DNA of 64,000 nucleotides from Crocodylus rhombifer (Eukaryota > Chordata > Crocodylia > Crocodylidae), in NCBI GenBank assembly GCA_038503035.1, contig JAVSML010020375.1, positions 62,001-126,000 of the forward strand, read 5' to 3'. Position 1 is the first letter of the stretch, and each line of letters opens with the position of its first letter. The notes under the pieces were generated by a model. That model saw only the letters and a program-made list of their open reading frames with translations. It searched no databases and had not been told where the DNA came from. Positions 47,976-61,495 of the stretch are shown here, in pieces. Position numbers and translations under genes: made by a program.

Positions 47976-48329
47976 CATGCAACCTTCAGTGACTGTGGAA
48001 CTTCCTACCTTTTTGCTCAATCTGGTGCTCTTAGCTTGTTGTTAACAGTGAGGGGTTTTTGACTGGAATTATAAGTCTGTCACTGCTGGTCTGAGACCTG
48101 TTCAGATCCTCAGTAGAAGAGCATAAGCATATAGGGTCAACCAAAATGATGAATATCTGGCTGTGATACTTTGTTGTCATGTAATGCTTTCTTCTGAGGG
48201 TTTTCTTTGGCAAGAAAGGGGAGAAGGGAAGGGTATAAAATACTTTCCCAAAACAAGGAGCATCCCCCTCTGTTGAGGTCTGGAGCTAATCTGCTGGCCG
48301 GGGAGTTGAGACACTTGGGTGGTATTGCT

Positions 48330-48450
48330 GTCAGGCCACTGGCCTTCTGGGCAGCTTTAGGCAAGTCATCTACCAACTTTTATTTCAACCAAATGATGAA
48401 CTGTATCTTCCTTTTGTAAAGCACTATCTAAATGCTTAGGGGTGGCATTG
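48330..48450 (+). repeat. MIR-like SINE fragment
   Basis: gcagctttaggcaagtcatc, ccaaatgatgaactgtatct and ttttgtaaagcactatctaa-atgct follow MIR order (gggcaagtca ... tctgtaa...gcactta). Diverged. Confidence 0.45.
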
Positions 48451-49594
48451 TCAGGAGCCTCAAATACTTGGCTTAGTCTAACTTCTCCCTCAGTTATGGG
48501 CTATGTCAATATGTACTTAAGCCAATTCTCCCAGCAGGACATGATTTATGTGAGTGTAAAAGCATCTTGGGAGCCTTTTTGCCATTTGGTCAATCTTGTA
48601 AGTACATATTTACCCAGAAAGGCTGATGGTCCTCAGTGACGCACAGATGTCGGTATCCCATCTCCCTGTGCTCTGAACCCTGTATTGGGTTATTGCAGAT
48701 GTGCCCATTGGCAAACAAGGGAAGAGCTGCATTCCTACAAGAGTACAGCTGTTTCCCCCGAGGCTCCCCGTATGGACCGTAAGCCCTGGGAGTACTCTGC
48801 GATGCAGCAGTTGCTTACGAAGGGGCAGACGTTTTTATACGGGTCTTAGTAGGGTGTTTCAGGTTTTCAGGGGGGAGCCTTGCAGTGCTGCATGTGTGCT
48901 CGGCTATAAACAGACTCTTTGCAAAGAAGCAGAAGTGGGGAAGTAGGAGAAAGTGGCTGTTTTTAGTCATGCCAGTGCCCTTCCACTTCTGTTTTCTGAG
49001 ACAATCTTCATTTCCCTTATAAAGGAAGGAGTGGGGATGTCTGTTTTCTAGCAGCACGAAATTACTGCCAACTCCCAACATACCCCAGAGCATATGGATG
49101 TTGTGGTATCCCCACCTCTCAGGCGGTTTTGAGGCCCAGAGGAGGTAAGAAACCTCCCCAAGGTCAGACAGGGAAGCCTGAGAAAGGGCCCGAGGGAGAG
49201 CCCACATCTCCCCATCCTCTGCCTTCCATGCAAGCCCATCCCTTTCCCGAGGAGCCCTTGTAGAAAGTGGCATAAAAGAGGGGAATGAGCTGTGATCCAA
49301 AGTTCCTCAAGAGAAATCAACTCCAGTATTAAAACAGGCTTTAGCACAATCGTTAGCTGGATTAATTTGGGAGTTGCCAGAAGTTAATCCAGCAGGCGAT
49401 TGTGTATTTTCCTGTCACGCATATTTTATTGGTGAGCTGTATTCAAGGCACCAGTGTGAAAAACGCAACTGTGATCAGAGCCCCGCCGTAGCCAGGAACT
49501 TAAGCTCATGCTTGTTAAGTGCAAATACGACATGAGAGTAACTTCTTCCCTGTCCAGCAACGTGATTCAGCCTGAGCTCGGGATGACGGGGTAC

Positions 49595-49690
49595 TGTAGT
49601 GGACAGGCACTGGACTGGGAGATGTCAAACCTGGGGTCTAGTCTGGACTTCTTGTATGGTGTTGAATGGGTCATGTCACTCATCGTTCTT
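49595..49690 (+). repeat. MIR SINE fragment
   Basis: tgtagtggacaggcactgga, ctgggagatgtcaaacctgg, ggtctagtctggacttcttg and gaatgggtcatgtcactc match the MIR central part (gtagtggttagagcactgga ... gacctgggttc-agtc...ctg...gggcaagtcactta). Confidence 0.6.
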
Positions 49691-52484
49691 TCGCTTGTTC
49701 TCTCCCAGCCTTGGCGGGCAAAGCTGACATTCCTCGGAGGCTGGGGCTCCCACCCCATGGGCCTCAGTGCCTGTAACACAACTCAGTGGAGCACATGGGG
49801 CAGAACTGTACCAGGTGGGGTTGAGATTTACTCAACTACTGAAAACTAAGAAGTGCTTTTCTAGGTAGCGGTCACAGCTTTACTCAAGTTACTTAATAGC
49901 TTGATGCGACTGTCTAAAGCAAATTAAATAAGTACTTGGGTGTTGTGGGGGAGGTTCATTCATGCTTAGTGATGCTTTGCCAATTGGTGCTACAGAGGAG
50001 TGAATTGTTGCTGCTGTGCAAACAGGGGGTCTATCTTGATACAGATGCACCAGGCTGGACAGGAGCTTGAACACTCACAGGCTAGGCCCAAAAACCAACC
50101 CAAGGATCAGAAAGCCACATCCTGTGCTGGGTTCTCATTGAGGTCCGTCCATTTTCACAATGGAAGGCAGCCTTGGCCTTCTCTAGCAGGGCAATAAGGG
50201 TCTTGTGCCGATAGCCTCCTTCTGTAGGGGCATAATAAAAATGTTTCTGACATCATTCGCACAAGAATTAAACCCACACCAAAAGGATTATTCCCCATTG
50301 GATCTGGCCTTGTTAGCTCTGTAAAGAATTACAAAGCTGCAAAGAAAGCAGAGCTTCTGCTTCATGTTATCTTGCCTCGCAGCGACCTACAAATCATTGC
50401 CGGCTTGGCCACTTCACCTCTGTCTCACATTACATGAAGTTGGAAGCCTGATGCCTATTTGTATTGACATCACTTTTTGACTAGTCGGTGTGTATCCTGT
50501 TCACAGGTTTCAATCGCCCTTTGTGCTTTTCTAAACGCAATCATGTGATGAGAAGTCTTGTTCAGTCTGAGTGAGAATTGGCAATTGCTGGATGTATTGA
50601 CTTTCTTGTGGTCAGATGATTTGGAAAGATCATCCTAAAACAGTAAAAATGTTACCAGCTAACATCTATCAACCACAAAAATGCTTCCTCTATGGTACTA
50701 AGGGGAGGAGGGGCCAGCAAGGTGGATTTAGCAGGATTAGCTGTTGGAAAGCACCCAGAATCAGAGAGGGAGAGGAGAGAGAGCTTCTTGCTTGCACTTT
50801 CCAGTTTCTTCAGACTTTTCCTGTCTCGGGAAACCCCCAGACTTTCATTCTGTGTGCTGAAGCCTATAGAAATCTAATTCTGTAAAGCACAAGCTGCTGT
50901 CTTTTGGGGGTGGGAGGTCTTCTTTTGGAAGGGAGAGGGGGTTCACAGCTTTTCACAGTTTAGAGGCTGTAGATGTCCATCCTGAAACCCAGCCCCAAAT
51001 AAAGACCTCCAAGCGGGTTAGTAGCAAAGAGAAGTAGCAGGATTGAAAGCAAGATTTCACCCCATGGCTCAAGGTAGAAGGCAAGTTGTGTTGTCAGGCA
51101 GCAATCCTGAGTCTGGGTGACTCAAGAGCTGCGCTCTTGTGAAAGCCTGGCAGCTCAGTATAATACTGCCTTCCCTTCAGCCTCGTATAAGGTTTCTGAC
51201 ATAAACATTTGCTGCTCGTGAACATTAGGATCCAGCTGCAAATGAATGTCCTTGTTTAAACAGCTCTTCGTGGACTTGTTCCAGCCTCTTGCATAGGCCT
51301 TGTGCCTGGGCTCCCTCTGCACAGCTACTGAAATACCACTCTTCTCTGTCTTGTCAAGCAATCTCACTGTTTTTGCTGTGGCAGCTTTCTCTTGCGCATC
51401 CCCTGGCATCTAGACCAGCCTCCCAGTTCTCCCTCCACCCAGCCGTCCACCAAGAGGCTGTTTCAGATCACAGTGCCCAGATTTCATTGCCATGAATGCT
51501 TCCAGGACCATTGAAGGTGGTCCCTGTGGCCAGAAGAGTCTCGACTCCAAGCAGACTCTCACCTTTGTTCAGGCTGACCAGCGTCTTCACTCACTGATTT
51601 CAGGAGGGTTCCTCAGACCCTGCAGGCCAAGCAAGGGTGGCAAAACCTCTGTCTTGAATATGGGCAGGAACAAAAGAAAGAACCAACTCAGGCAAGAGAC
51701 GGAGCCAGAATAAGGATGAGGATAATGGGCCTTAATCCTCTGTAGGTTTCAGTGGGACTGCTGCATTGAAATGATTATATTGTGAGCCAGGAGACTCACG
51801 CATGCAGCTTAGTGGATACCATTCTAGCATTCGCCAGTCTCATTTCCCTCGCTGTATCTCTTGATTTCTCCCCCCTCAGCTATTTGATTGTCACTGTCTA
51901 ATTTAACTCTCGAAAGCGTTTTCAAAGGCAGTTTGTCTGAACGATGCTATGCAAAACAAAGTTGTATTGTATATGTTGGGTTGAACCGAGATAAGGGTTT
52001 CAAAACGCCAGGCCAATAAAGGTTGCTTCTTCAGGTGTTGGCAGCTTTCACAGAGCACTTAGTGTCTGGGAGCTGGGTGATGTGTTAACCTAGTAACTGT
52101 GATTTGCATAGATACAATACAGGTTTTCATTTTATGACAGGTTTTTGGCCTGGCAGCTGTTGTATTAAACCTTACACTGGTATGCTGGCCCATTAATCAG
52201 GATCACACTATTTACCCTGTCTCTCTCGCTCTCTCTTTCTGAGACAAACACTTTATGCTTTGTCAGCATAATGTAAGACTAAAGCTAACCCTTCAGGGTT
52301 TCACAGTCCTTTTTAAGAGCCTTGATACTGAACGCTCCAGTGGGTGCAGGCAGATAGGCTGGGAGCAAAGATCGTGTGATCAGGGCTGCAGTGTCGTCGC
52401 TCCATGAAACTGCGTGGGTTTTGGTGTCTTGCATCGTGGGAGAAGTCCCTCCAGAAGGAGCTATGTTCTGCTCTTTGGGCTGAT

Positions 52485-52570
52485 CAGGACCAGAATGCCG
52501 TTGTGCCAGGCACCGTGCAAGCACAGAATTGTAGCTAGTCCTTGCCCCAAAGAGACAGCCGTTTTCTGCT
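52485..52570 (+). repeat. Ancient SINE or LINE-tail fragment
   Basis: ggaccagaatgccgttgtgc, caggcaccgtgcaagcacag and gtccttgccccaaagagaca, same family as 47868-47975. Confidence 0.5.
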
Positions 52571-52866
52571 GCTGTTCCTGCAAGGAGCCTGGTTGGGGTC
52601 AGCAACATCTGGGGGGGAAGGGAGGGATTCAACATCACTGAAGGAGGCTTTGACATGCAACCTAGTGCACTGGACTATCAAAAGTGCATGGTGCTGCTGC
52701 AAAACCTCCCTTTAGGCATGTAGACATCCTCTTGCAAAGTAGTAGCCACACCCGTCCTGCCCTTTCGACATCAGAGCACCAGGATCACCTCTTCTGTGCC
52801 GTGGTGCCGCAGAGAAAAGGTTGTATTTGAGGTCACTGCCACCCTGCCACATGAAGAACTGCCTTC

Positions 52867-52950
52867 TCCTGAAGAAGGGTGTTTGTACCCAAGAGCTTGC
52901 AAAGAAGAATTTTTTCCAGCTATTTTAGTTGGTCTAATAAAAGAGATGAG
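52867..52950 (+). repeat. Interspersed repeat ('gaagggtgtttg...ttggtctaataaaag' family)
   Basis: tcctgaagaagggtgtttgt, acccaagagcttgcaaagaa and ttttagttggtctaataaaa-gagatg. Same family as 61078-61165 and both arms of 61181-61495. A local duplication of taagat-taagatatcacc follows to about 53000. Confidence 0.75.
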
Positions 52951-55900
52951 AGTTAAGATGTAAGATATCACCTATCTAAGATTTAAGATATCACCCAAAG
53001 AACCTTGTTTGCCTACAGCTTTAAGCCACCACGGCTACAACCAACACCCCTGCCTTCTCTGAAGGCAGTTTTCTCTTCACAGCTGCCCACAGCAGGAAGT
53101 AAGGCAAGCAGGAGGAGGGACAGGATAACTAAGGGTACATCTGTACCCGAAGTCATAGAAACATGCCCATGACAGCCAACAATTTAGAGCTCTGTGCTGC
53201 TGCAGCTACGTTACCCTAATATATAACCAGCTTCTCAGGCAGGTTTGGCAACTGTTCGGAGATCCTCGCTGTTGGGTGTAACCAAGCAAGCTAGTTTAAA
53301 GGTAGTTGAGAGATGCCTACCCAGGTTACAGCCCCTGAAAGGTGGTTATACCCTAAGATTGTAGGATGCTGGGCTTTGCAGCTATGGTGACAGGACTGCC
53401 CTGTGCAGGCAGGTCTCACTGAAGGAAATGTGTGTGCTTTACATGTGGATCGCATGTGCCACAGCGATAGGCACGTGAAAAATGTCACGGATTCACCACC
53501 TATGCCTGCCTGCTCTCCTGAAGTCCGATTTACCCTGCAGGAAATTAATCTCTTTCACAGGAACCCAGTGCGGTTCAACAGTATTTGCCCCACTAGGTCA
53601 GGAAATCTGCAGGAAAGGAATTTTAATACAAGCGACGGACTTGTGGGTTTCCAAAGATCTGGTCTCTGGTTAGTCTTCTCTCGAAACCTTTCTTTCCATT
53701 GCCTCAGCTTTGCAAGGAAGACATCACCGTCCTGTGTGCTGCTGTTCTGTGATAGCAAGCCCCAGCTTTTTATGGTTGCTTGACTTCTTTTTCCCCTTAA
53801 TATTTTGAGGTTGTTCTCCTACTTACTGCGAGTCAAAGGAGCTAGGGGAAAAAAACAATCTTCAAAGCAAATATAACCATGTTTTCCTTTGGGAAAACTT
53901 TTACAGGGAAAGTGCATGTAGCTAAGCAACAATGCATTATGGTAAATGGGTCATTTTCAAAGGTATGAATTGCATGCGTCTAATTGTCGGGAAAACAGTA
54001 GCATCCAGCAAATTGCCTGCATTTGAATTTTTGGCTTATTAATAAGAAATGAGACAATTTTTTCTCGTGCCCCCAAGAATTGCCCTCTTTTTCCTGGTTT
54101 TCCACCCCCCGCCTAATGCCTCGGGTCATACTGTGACCACTATTGCAGCTGAGGGTGAAACCACATGTCTGCACTGCACAGGGCACACCTCCGTTCCCCC
54201 AGGCCTGGGGATAATACAACCGCTTCAACAGCATTCCTAGTGTGGCGGGGAGGGGAGAAGCCAGGACTGGGAGCCAGCGCCAGGTCTCCCACATATCAGG
54301 GTGAAGCATATTCTTGTTTGGATTGTATTAATAAGGCAAGAGAGAGGCCCGGCTTTACCTGGCACTGTTCCCTGAACTCAGATCTCAAAGCACTTCCCAA
54401 ATGGGGTAGATCTCACTTCCCCGTTTCCGCTGAGGCCTAGACTAGTACCTTAGCTTCACTGCAAGAAGAGAGTGGCTTCTGACCGCAAGATAACAATTGC
54501 ACATTAGTGAGACTACCGGGAAATCCTGGTGGAGATCTCAGCACAGGGTAAATATAGGTGAGACCAGCCATGGGTGGGGGGACGTGTTGACTCAACTGTC
54601 AACTGAGGAGTAAAGAATACGGTCCCTTGTGTCAACTTGGATCACACAGTCAGATAACCAATTCACTTCAGGCCAGAGAAGGAACGTCATCTTTTGACAA
54701 TGAAGACAAGCCCGTGATGTTTGTGACCAGTATTTTCATATTTGCTTTTTAGTTGAAAAACAACTTCATTCGCATATGAAAAACTGAGGCACCTGGCGCT
54801 CGACGGCCACTTCTGGAAACGCAGCCAGGGTCTCTAGGCCTTAACTCTACGATGTGTTTCTTCTTTCTGACACTCATTATTTGACTGATCTTGATTAAAA
54901 CTTGGATTGTTATATGCAAAGGTTTGTTGCAGGAAAGTGCTGGGCTTATTTCTTTCCTCTATGTATAAAATAATACAGCTACTTTTTACAGTCAGACCTG
55001 TGGAATTTATGGAGTGGTTACCCTGCGTTCCTGGGGGGAGAAATGAGCAAGGAGTAGCTCCAGTGAATTAAAGTAATGAACAAAGGAAGTGGAAAATATT
55101 TTAAATTCCTCAATAACGCTACGTTTCAAGAAGTAGGGGAAAGGGAGGCCTTCAACTCCTTTATTCTTCTAATTTTTCTGAACTTCTAACAAGTCTCCCT
55201 CAATTTTATGCATGATTTTCAGAGCCGATAAATAAAAGATTTGGAGAAATGAGTGATGCAGAGCACAAGAGGGGGAAGTGAAGTGTAGTCTGGCCAATCT
55301 GCAACTGGAGTTGCTTTTAAGCCAATTTGTCTTCGCCAGTGTAAATGGGGAATGAGCAAGGACCCTAACAATTGGTTTGTCTCTGCTTCATTGCCCTATT
55401 TAACTGTGTGACTTCTGGCTGTTTTGTCTGTCGGTGCTCAGGTAGAAAGAGTAGTTAATATCCTGCATATATATGCTAAGTAGCGACTTCCGAGACTCAC
55501 TCCACAGACCCCAAGATGTTGCTGTAACACAATCCAGCCACAGTGCTTGAACAGAGCTGTGCTTGTGGAGGGAGGAGAAGTGGGAATAATGAAGGTAGGG
55601 CCCAGGTTTGCCCCTTGCTCCACTATGCCAAGAGTCATAGCAGGGGCTGCTGCAGCTCCAGGACTACGGTAAAGCAGTGGACTCTAAAAGAAGGCCGTGT
55701 ATTCAGCTATGCTTCTGTAAAGCATCCGAAAGCATAGCCTGCCTATTTAGCTGCAATTTAGACTCAGGGTTTGAGCTACAATAGCTGTCACAACTTTCCA
55801 GTAATGTCTCCAACCAAGTTCCCAAATCTCAAACTTTTCAATTAGACATGAAGGTATTTCTGTCTCCTGCCTCCGGGTCAATTGACTTTTTTTAAGCTTC

Positions 55901-56299
55901 GCATAATCACGCTACTTCTCTGAGAGAGGGACCTGGTCGTGACCCTTCGTTTGAGGATGCTTGACACCCAAAGCCTTTTTTTGAGGTCTAACACCTCGAT
56001 TCATTTGCAAGCACGCCCCTGAAATTTGGCAGGGATGGAGCCCTGGGGCTAGAGATGTACCTTTTCTGTTTTCCCAGGAAATTCTGCTCTGGTTTGGCGG
56101 AGATGCAAAAGTTTGAAAATAGCCATTTCCCTTCTGTTGCATTTTTCAGGAAAATGTTGGCTGCCTTTCAAAATAATAACTGAACACGAACTTTCTCAAG
56201 AGCTGGCCTCCCGCTAACACCAAGGCAGCAGGGAGCACAGCAACACATGCATGCATTCTTGGGACTTGGTACCCTAGGATACAACGTGAGGCATAAGTA

Positions 56300-56337
56300 T
56301 TAACCCCCACCCCACCCCAACCCAACCCACCCACCTC
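56300..56337. repeat. C/A-rich simple repeat
   Basis: taacccccaccccaccccaa-cccaacccacccacctccc: (CCCCA)n grading to (CCCA)n. Confidence 0.85.
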
Positions 56338-58271
56338 CCAGTTGCTGCTTGGGAGTTCAGTTTTGGTTTCTGGTAATCCCCCAGATGTTGCTGGAACCGT
56401 GCCTTGCCCGCCTCCCCCTCTACTTTCTAAGATAAAAGCCTTATAAAGCTCTTAGGTGACAGTTGGAGGGGTCGAAATCTGCAGTACAGGGCTACAGATT
56501 CAGGGTTCAAATCATGACGAGGGTGCCTGATGGGTGGGCTATTCCAGCTGCACACAACAGAATTTTTACCTTTTAATGAAAACATAGTTGTTCAATGTAA
56601 TTGCCTAAGTTAAAAGAATGTTTCTTGCAAAGCCAACTGCTCTAAAATTAGGAAATGCCTTATGTATGATTCCCCATATAAACTTGATTCTGCCTCCTTG
56701 TATATATGCATTCTGATCATCTTTAATTACATGATGATATCCCCCTCCTTCTTTGTGTCAGCAGGGTCAAACAAGGGAGCAGAATTCAGGTTTCACAGAC
56801 AATAATACATCAGATATTTTCTACTTATTGAATGGGTGGGAGCAGGTTTCTTTGTTGCACAAGGGTGTCCCACCACCTCCATCAGTCTAAGCAAACTAAT
56901 TGTATATGAGATAAAATGTTGAGTCCCAAAGTACTTCAAGCCTCCTCACCAGAATCTCCTCTCAGTAGAAATGCAGACACATCTGGATATAGTGCCGCAG
57001 CTGTTTAATAGTGCATTATAATAAACAGTTTAAAACCCACAGAATGATATCTTGGCCCCATTAAAATCAACAGCAAGCCTGTCACTGAGGTTTCACTTGA
57101 AGTGTAAGAGGAAATTAGGAGAGCAAAATGGAGCTGCTTAAACTGGCATCTAGTCATAACCCTCAGGTTACTATCCCCCATCATGGGGGAAAATGCCATC
57201 TGGTCACCTGTAATATGCTCAGGATCTGAGTTTTCTGTCTCAAGTAGATGGAACATCCAATGGCAGAGTTCCCCTACCAGCCTGCTGTGGCAATGGGTCG
57301 ATACTAAGATAAGAACATACCTATATTTCCAGGAATATTTCTGGCGGTTCCTATGCTAATATACACTAGGCACGCCCTGCTAAGCTTGTGGGAAACTGCT
57401 GATATTTCTGCAGATGTAATGTGGTAATACCTATAGGAAGAATGCACAAGTTAGTGCTCCAACCGTAAACTATATATCTTTGTCTCCGTCTTCTAAATGA
57501 AAAACAGGCAGAGACACTTAAGCTAAACCATGAGTATTGTCCTACTTAATACAGATCGTTCTCAGTGCAGCTGAGACCACATTGTTGATCCCCTGAAAGA
57601 ATCCATGGGTCTGAGGGTTGCTGCTGACAGCCCTCATTCTCAGCAAAATGAATTCTCCAGTGGCGCGAGTGCACAGTAAACTTTTTTTTTTAAATCCCTA
57701 AATATGAATATTGCCAGCCAATAAATGCGAATCTGATCAAATGATGCACAGCAAAATATATATCTGGATATACTTCTGCAAATCCAATATTTATCACTTT
57801 AACAGAAATAAACAGTCTTAGGAGTTTAAGAGTTAGGGATCCTGATTTAGTTCTTAGTGAAGGGCCTGGAGGGTCTTGCCCAAGTTTGGAGAGGGGTTAG
57901 GTCCTTGGACACCTGCAGTTGGAACACATCTCTGAGCACTAAGCCCCCTTTCTTATCCCCCTCCTCAAACACAGGCTTAACACATTTGTTGATCAAAGCA
58001 AGACAAGCGTGGTCAGAAAGGCCATGTTCTCATGTCATACTGTGGTCAGCTTGGAATACACTGACCTTCACTAATCCAGATCTAGGCGTCCTAAAACAAC
58101 TTGCAACTCAGTTCCTTTTAGACTACTTCCCTTAACCTCGGTTATGCTAACTTGGCCTAAATTTAGTAGGCTTGGATTGTATTTAGTTTTAAAAACCACT
58201 ACGGCACAATAAAAGGATTCAGACTGAACACAAAGGTCAACAACATCTAGGAAATGAAGCATCAGGTAGCC

Positions 58272-58350
58272 CTGGTATTTTATGAATCCAGAGATTTGCA
58301 GGCCTGGAGGGACAAGGGGTCATCTAGTCAGGCTGTTTAATATGGAGTAA
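58272..58350. repeat. Amniote interspersed repeat fragment, likely CR1-related
   Basis: atgaatccagagatttgcag, gcctggagggacaaggggtc and atctagtcaggctg match the pattern 'atagatt-taaggcc-gaagggacca...tcatctagtctgacc' that is abundant in turtles and crocodilians. Exact family uncertain. Confidence 0.5.
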
Positions 58351-58964
58351 GGCCCTTCCCCCAGTGCTTGCCGCAGTGGAGGGAGTGATTCTTTCCTGCC
58401 AGGTAGATGAATGTGTTAGCAGTCTTGAAGTTCCTTCTGACAGGCACTGAGTACAGATGAGCCTAGTATTAGGATCACAGCAATGTCAGGAGGCCTATGG
58501 GCCTTCCCAAATATCTCTTATAATTGTAGTGTATCGCAAATCCCCTTTCCCAATCCATCTCGACAACCATAAAAACCCAACTGTAAGCCTACATTAGAGA
58601 AGCAGATATCACATTATTATGAAAGTGAGCAGTTTCCCACAAGTGGCTTTGCTATGTTGGAGATGTTCTAGGACACATCCATTTGACTCTTTCCAAAACA
58701 CTCAACAACAGTCAGGACTCCACTGTTTAATCTTGCCTTGAAATGCAAATTGTCAGCTTCAAGACAAAGGAGGGAGGAGAGCTTATGGCAGCTGACACTG
58801 GATCCTGAGATGCATCATAGAAGCAGCAGACACTGCTGATTTCTCTCTCTTTTTTTTTTGAATGGCCCAGACCAGACAGTTCAGACTGTCTGAAGGTATA
58901 AGAGCTGTCACTGTAGCTTGCTTAGCACCATGGGCTGCTTGAATCCTTCATGCTGGGACCACGA

Positions 58965-59062
58965 AGGCGGCAGGGTAGATTTGCACGTGACAGACTCACT
59001 GAATCAGAGATGCGCAGCATAAGCTTTTGTGAGCCCAAGCTCACTTCATCGGGTGCTGCGAA
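58965..59062 (+). repeat. Interspersed repeat ('gtagatttgcac...agcataagctttcgtgagcc' family), copy 1
   Basis: ggcggcagggtagatttgca, cgtgacagactcactgaatc, agagatgcgcagcataagct, tttgtgagcccaagctcact and tcatcgggtgctgcg. Same family as the pair at 59149-59319 and the fragment at 7758. Confidence 0.75.
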
Positions 59063-59148
59063 AGGACCTGCACAAAGCAGTCTATCAGAGAGATGTGAAT
59101 ACAAAACAGAGATTTGGTTACTTGCCATGTTAGTCTGAAGCCAGGCAG

Positions 59149-59319
59149 AAGGCAGAATAGACTTGTGCCTTACAGACCGACTAAAGCAGAGATGTTTAGC
59201 ATAAGCTTTCGTGAACCCAAGCAGATGCTCAGATGCAACGAGCTTGGGCTCATGAAAGCTTATGTTCTACATGTCTGCTTTAGTTGGTCTGTTAGGTGCA
59301 ACTATCTACCCTGCCTTCC
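59149..59319. repeat. Inverted pair of the same repeat family (foldback)
   Basis: The plus copy 59149-59240 (gcagaatagacttgtgcctt, acagaccgactaaagcagag, gcataagctttcgtgaaccc) is followed at once by an inverted copy 59241-59319 (agcttgggctcatgaaagct, tctgctttagttggtctgtt, aggtgcaactatctaccctg). The arms are complementary over about 75 bp with a loop near 20 bp. Confidence 0.8.
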
Positions 59320-61077
59320 ACTTGACAAGGAAAAGAGAGCGAGCAGTGCTGGGGGAGACAAACAAGTAATAAAGCCATGGGGACAAAGGGGTCACAAAAG
59401 CTAATCCAGGGAATGGGATAAGAATCCATAGTCCCTGTTTAGACCATCCTTAGCCCACAATCCAGCCGTAGAAATGATGCAAGACTTCACCTAAGTAAGT
59501 TTAGCCACCCTGGGAAAGCAGGGTTCTCAACCACTGACCATTTTAGTCAAAGCATTTGTTTTTATTTTCCTCCTTTGAATCTTGCTTTTCTAATATTTGA
59601 CTACTGGGAGCACTTGCATGTGCAAGACACTGCCTGTCTTTTGACCGTAATGCAGTCTGAATTTTGTATCTTTGGTATCAAGTTATATCATCTTTTGTGT
59701 GTGGAAGGGGAAACATGGGCAAGCATACTTCTGGATAGAAGAATGAGGTAGCCTGCATCCCCATGTGTGCAAAGCCCTTGTTGGGAGCCAAGCAAGAGGA
59801 AAGATCCCAGACGTGGGTGTTGGGAGCCAAATAATTATATGTATTGTAAGCACAGTTGTGATAGGAGAACAAAAACTTTTCTCTTTCATAACTTATCTCA
59901 AGGACTGATTCTACTGTTTACCACTGCATAAATTCCTTTTGCATGAAATTACCTCTTTGATTAAGGCATCAAGGGAAGAAGTAAAGGCTAACAACTAAAG
60001 TGGAAACATCAATAAGTTCAAACCTTTGCAGGCAACCAGCTTGTAAACAACAGGAATGAAACCCACTTCTGCAGCATAAAACCCAAGAAACTGGACCCTT
60101 TTGAGAGTGAAATGACTGGAGTCAACTCAAATGAGGTCAACACAAAGCCAAACATTTGCATGAGCAGAACAACCCATCAGGGTGGTGCAGTTAAGATGCT
60201 AACTTGTGCTATTGGGTATGGAAATAAGGGAGCGAAGTGGTAGTACTGTATCCAGCTACCTTCAGTTTCCCCTAGTCTGACCAGGTGCATGTTTGACCAG
60301 GCAGCTGTATTGACTGAGGGGCAGTTTTGGGTGTGAGTCTAGCATTCAGCTCATAGCCACACCTGCAGAGATATAACAAGGTGCCTTAAGAGCTCTGCCA
60401 CTGCACCCAGGAGGACTGAAGAAGGGATGGGGTTTCCAGCAGTTCCCCTTTCCTCTGCAGATCCTAATCCAGAATCCCAATGTCGTTGCTCTTGCAGTTT
60501 TTAGCCATCGTGAAGCTTAAGTGAAAGCCTTTTGCAGCCTTTCTGCACCAAATTAAGCTTTGCCAGAAGTCCAGTTCCACCGTTTCAGAAGAGGCCACTC
60601 TTCCTTGGGTGAGCTCGACCAGAAGGGCTGGATGAGCCCCAGAAATTTAATTTAAATGTTAGAAAAGGAGTCTTATATGGTTATCATACATTAATCAGAA
60701 TTTGTGGATAGGGATGTAACATTAATTTTATCCAGTGAGTTATTTGCATGAAGGCCCTATGCTTTTATGCAGCTGTCTCTCCCTCAAGGAGCAGCACTTG
60801 CTTTCAGTTACTTGCTGTGGAAGTTATTTGAGAGAGATCAGCAAACTCCCCGTTCTTTTTGAGTCTGGCTCTTCACCCCCATCAAGTGGGTGTTGGCTTT
60901 TCAGTTGTTCAGCTCCTGGCACACAGCACTCTTATTTCCCTAAGCTTTTCTACCTTCCTCTGAGACAAAAAAATATTAATTAACTGATTCTTCCATGCTT
61001 TAGCATGTGAATAAAATACTCTAATCAAATTAATTCATTCCATCCAGGAAGAGCACACACCAATTGGAGATGCTTCC

Positions 61078-61165
61078 TCAGCCTGACGAAGGAGGGTCTT
61101 TCTACCTGAAAGCTTACAAAGAAGAATGTTTCCAACTATATGAGTTGGTCTAATAAAAGATACCA
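61078..61165 (+). repeat. Interspersed repeat ('ttggtctaataaaag' family)
   Basis: cagcctgacgaaggagggtc, tttctacctgaaagcttaca, aagaagaatgtttccaacta and gttggtctaataaaagatac. It sits directly before the inverted pair of the same family. Confidence 0.8.
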
Positions 61166-61180
61166 GATCCATCGAATGAA

Positions 61181-61495
61181 GGCAATCAGGACTCAATAGT
61201 AGTAATGATATCTTTTATTAGACCAACATGATCTTTGCAAAAAAAGGTCTTTAATTGCAAGCTTTTGGGAGCAAACACCCTTCATCAAGCATTGGAGAAA
61301 AGATTATAAAAGTTCTCTTGGGTAGAAGTGAAAGTTCGTATTTCATACGAAATGAAATGAAATGTTTGCATTTCATGAAAGTTCATCTGATGAAGGGTGT
61401 TTGTGCCCAAAAGCTTGCAATTAAAGACTTTTTTTTTTGCAAACATCTTGTTGGTCGAATAGAAGACACCATCTCTCCTACAAGTCCTGATTGCC
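61181..61495. repeat. Foldback element: inverted pair of the 'ttggtctaataaaag' repeat
   Basis: The left arm 61181-61286 and right arm 61388-61495 are reverse complements over about 105 bp. The outer ends ggcaatcaggact and agtcctgattgcc pair exactly; inside them ttttattagaccaacat pairs with ttggtcgaatagaa, and ttgcaagcttttgggagcaa with the cccaaaagcttgcaatt segment. The loop is about 100 bp. Two independent insertions head to head, or one foldback transposon, would both give this. Confidence 0.8.

Noticed and set aside
56490..56530. ggttcaaatc resembling a tRNA T-loop
   Set aside because: No matching A box, acceptor stem or anticodon arm could be placed around it.
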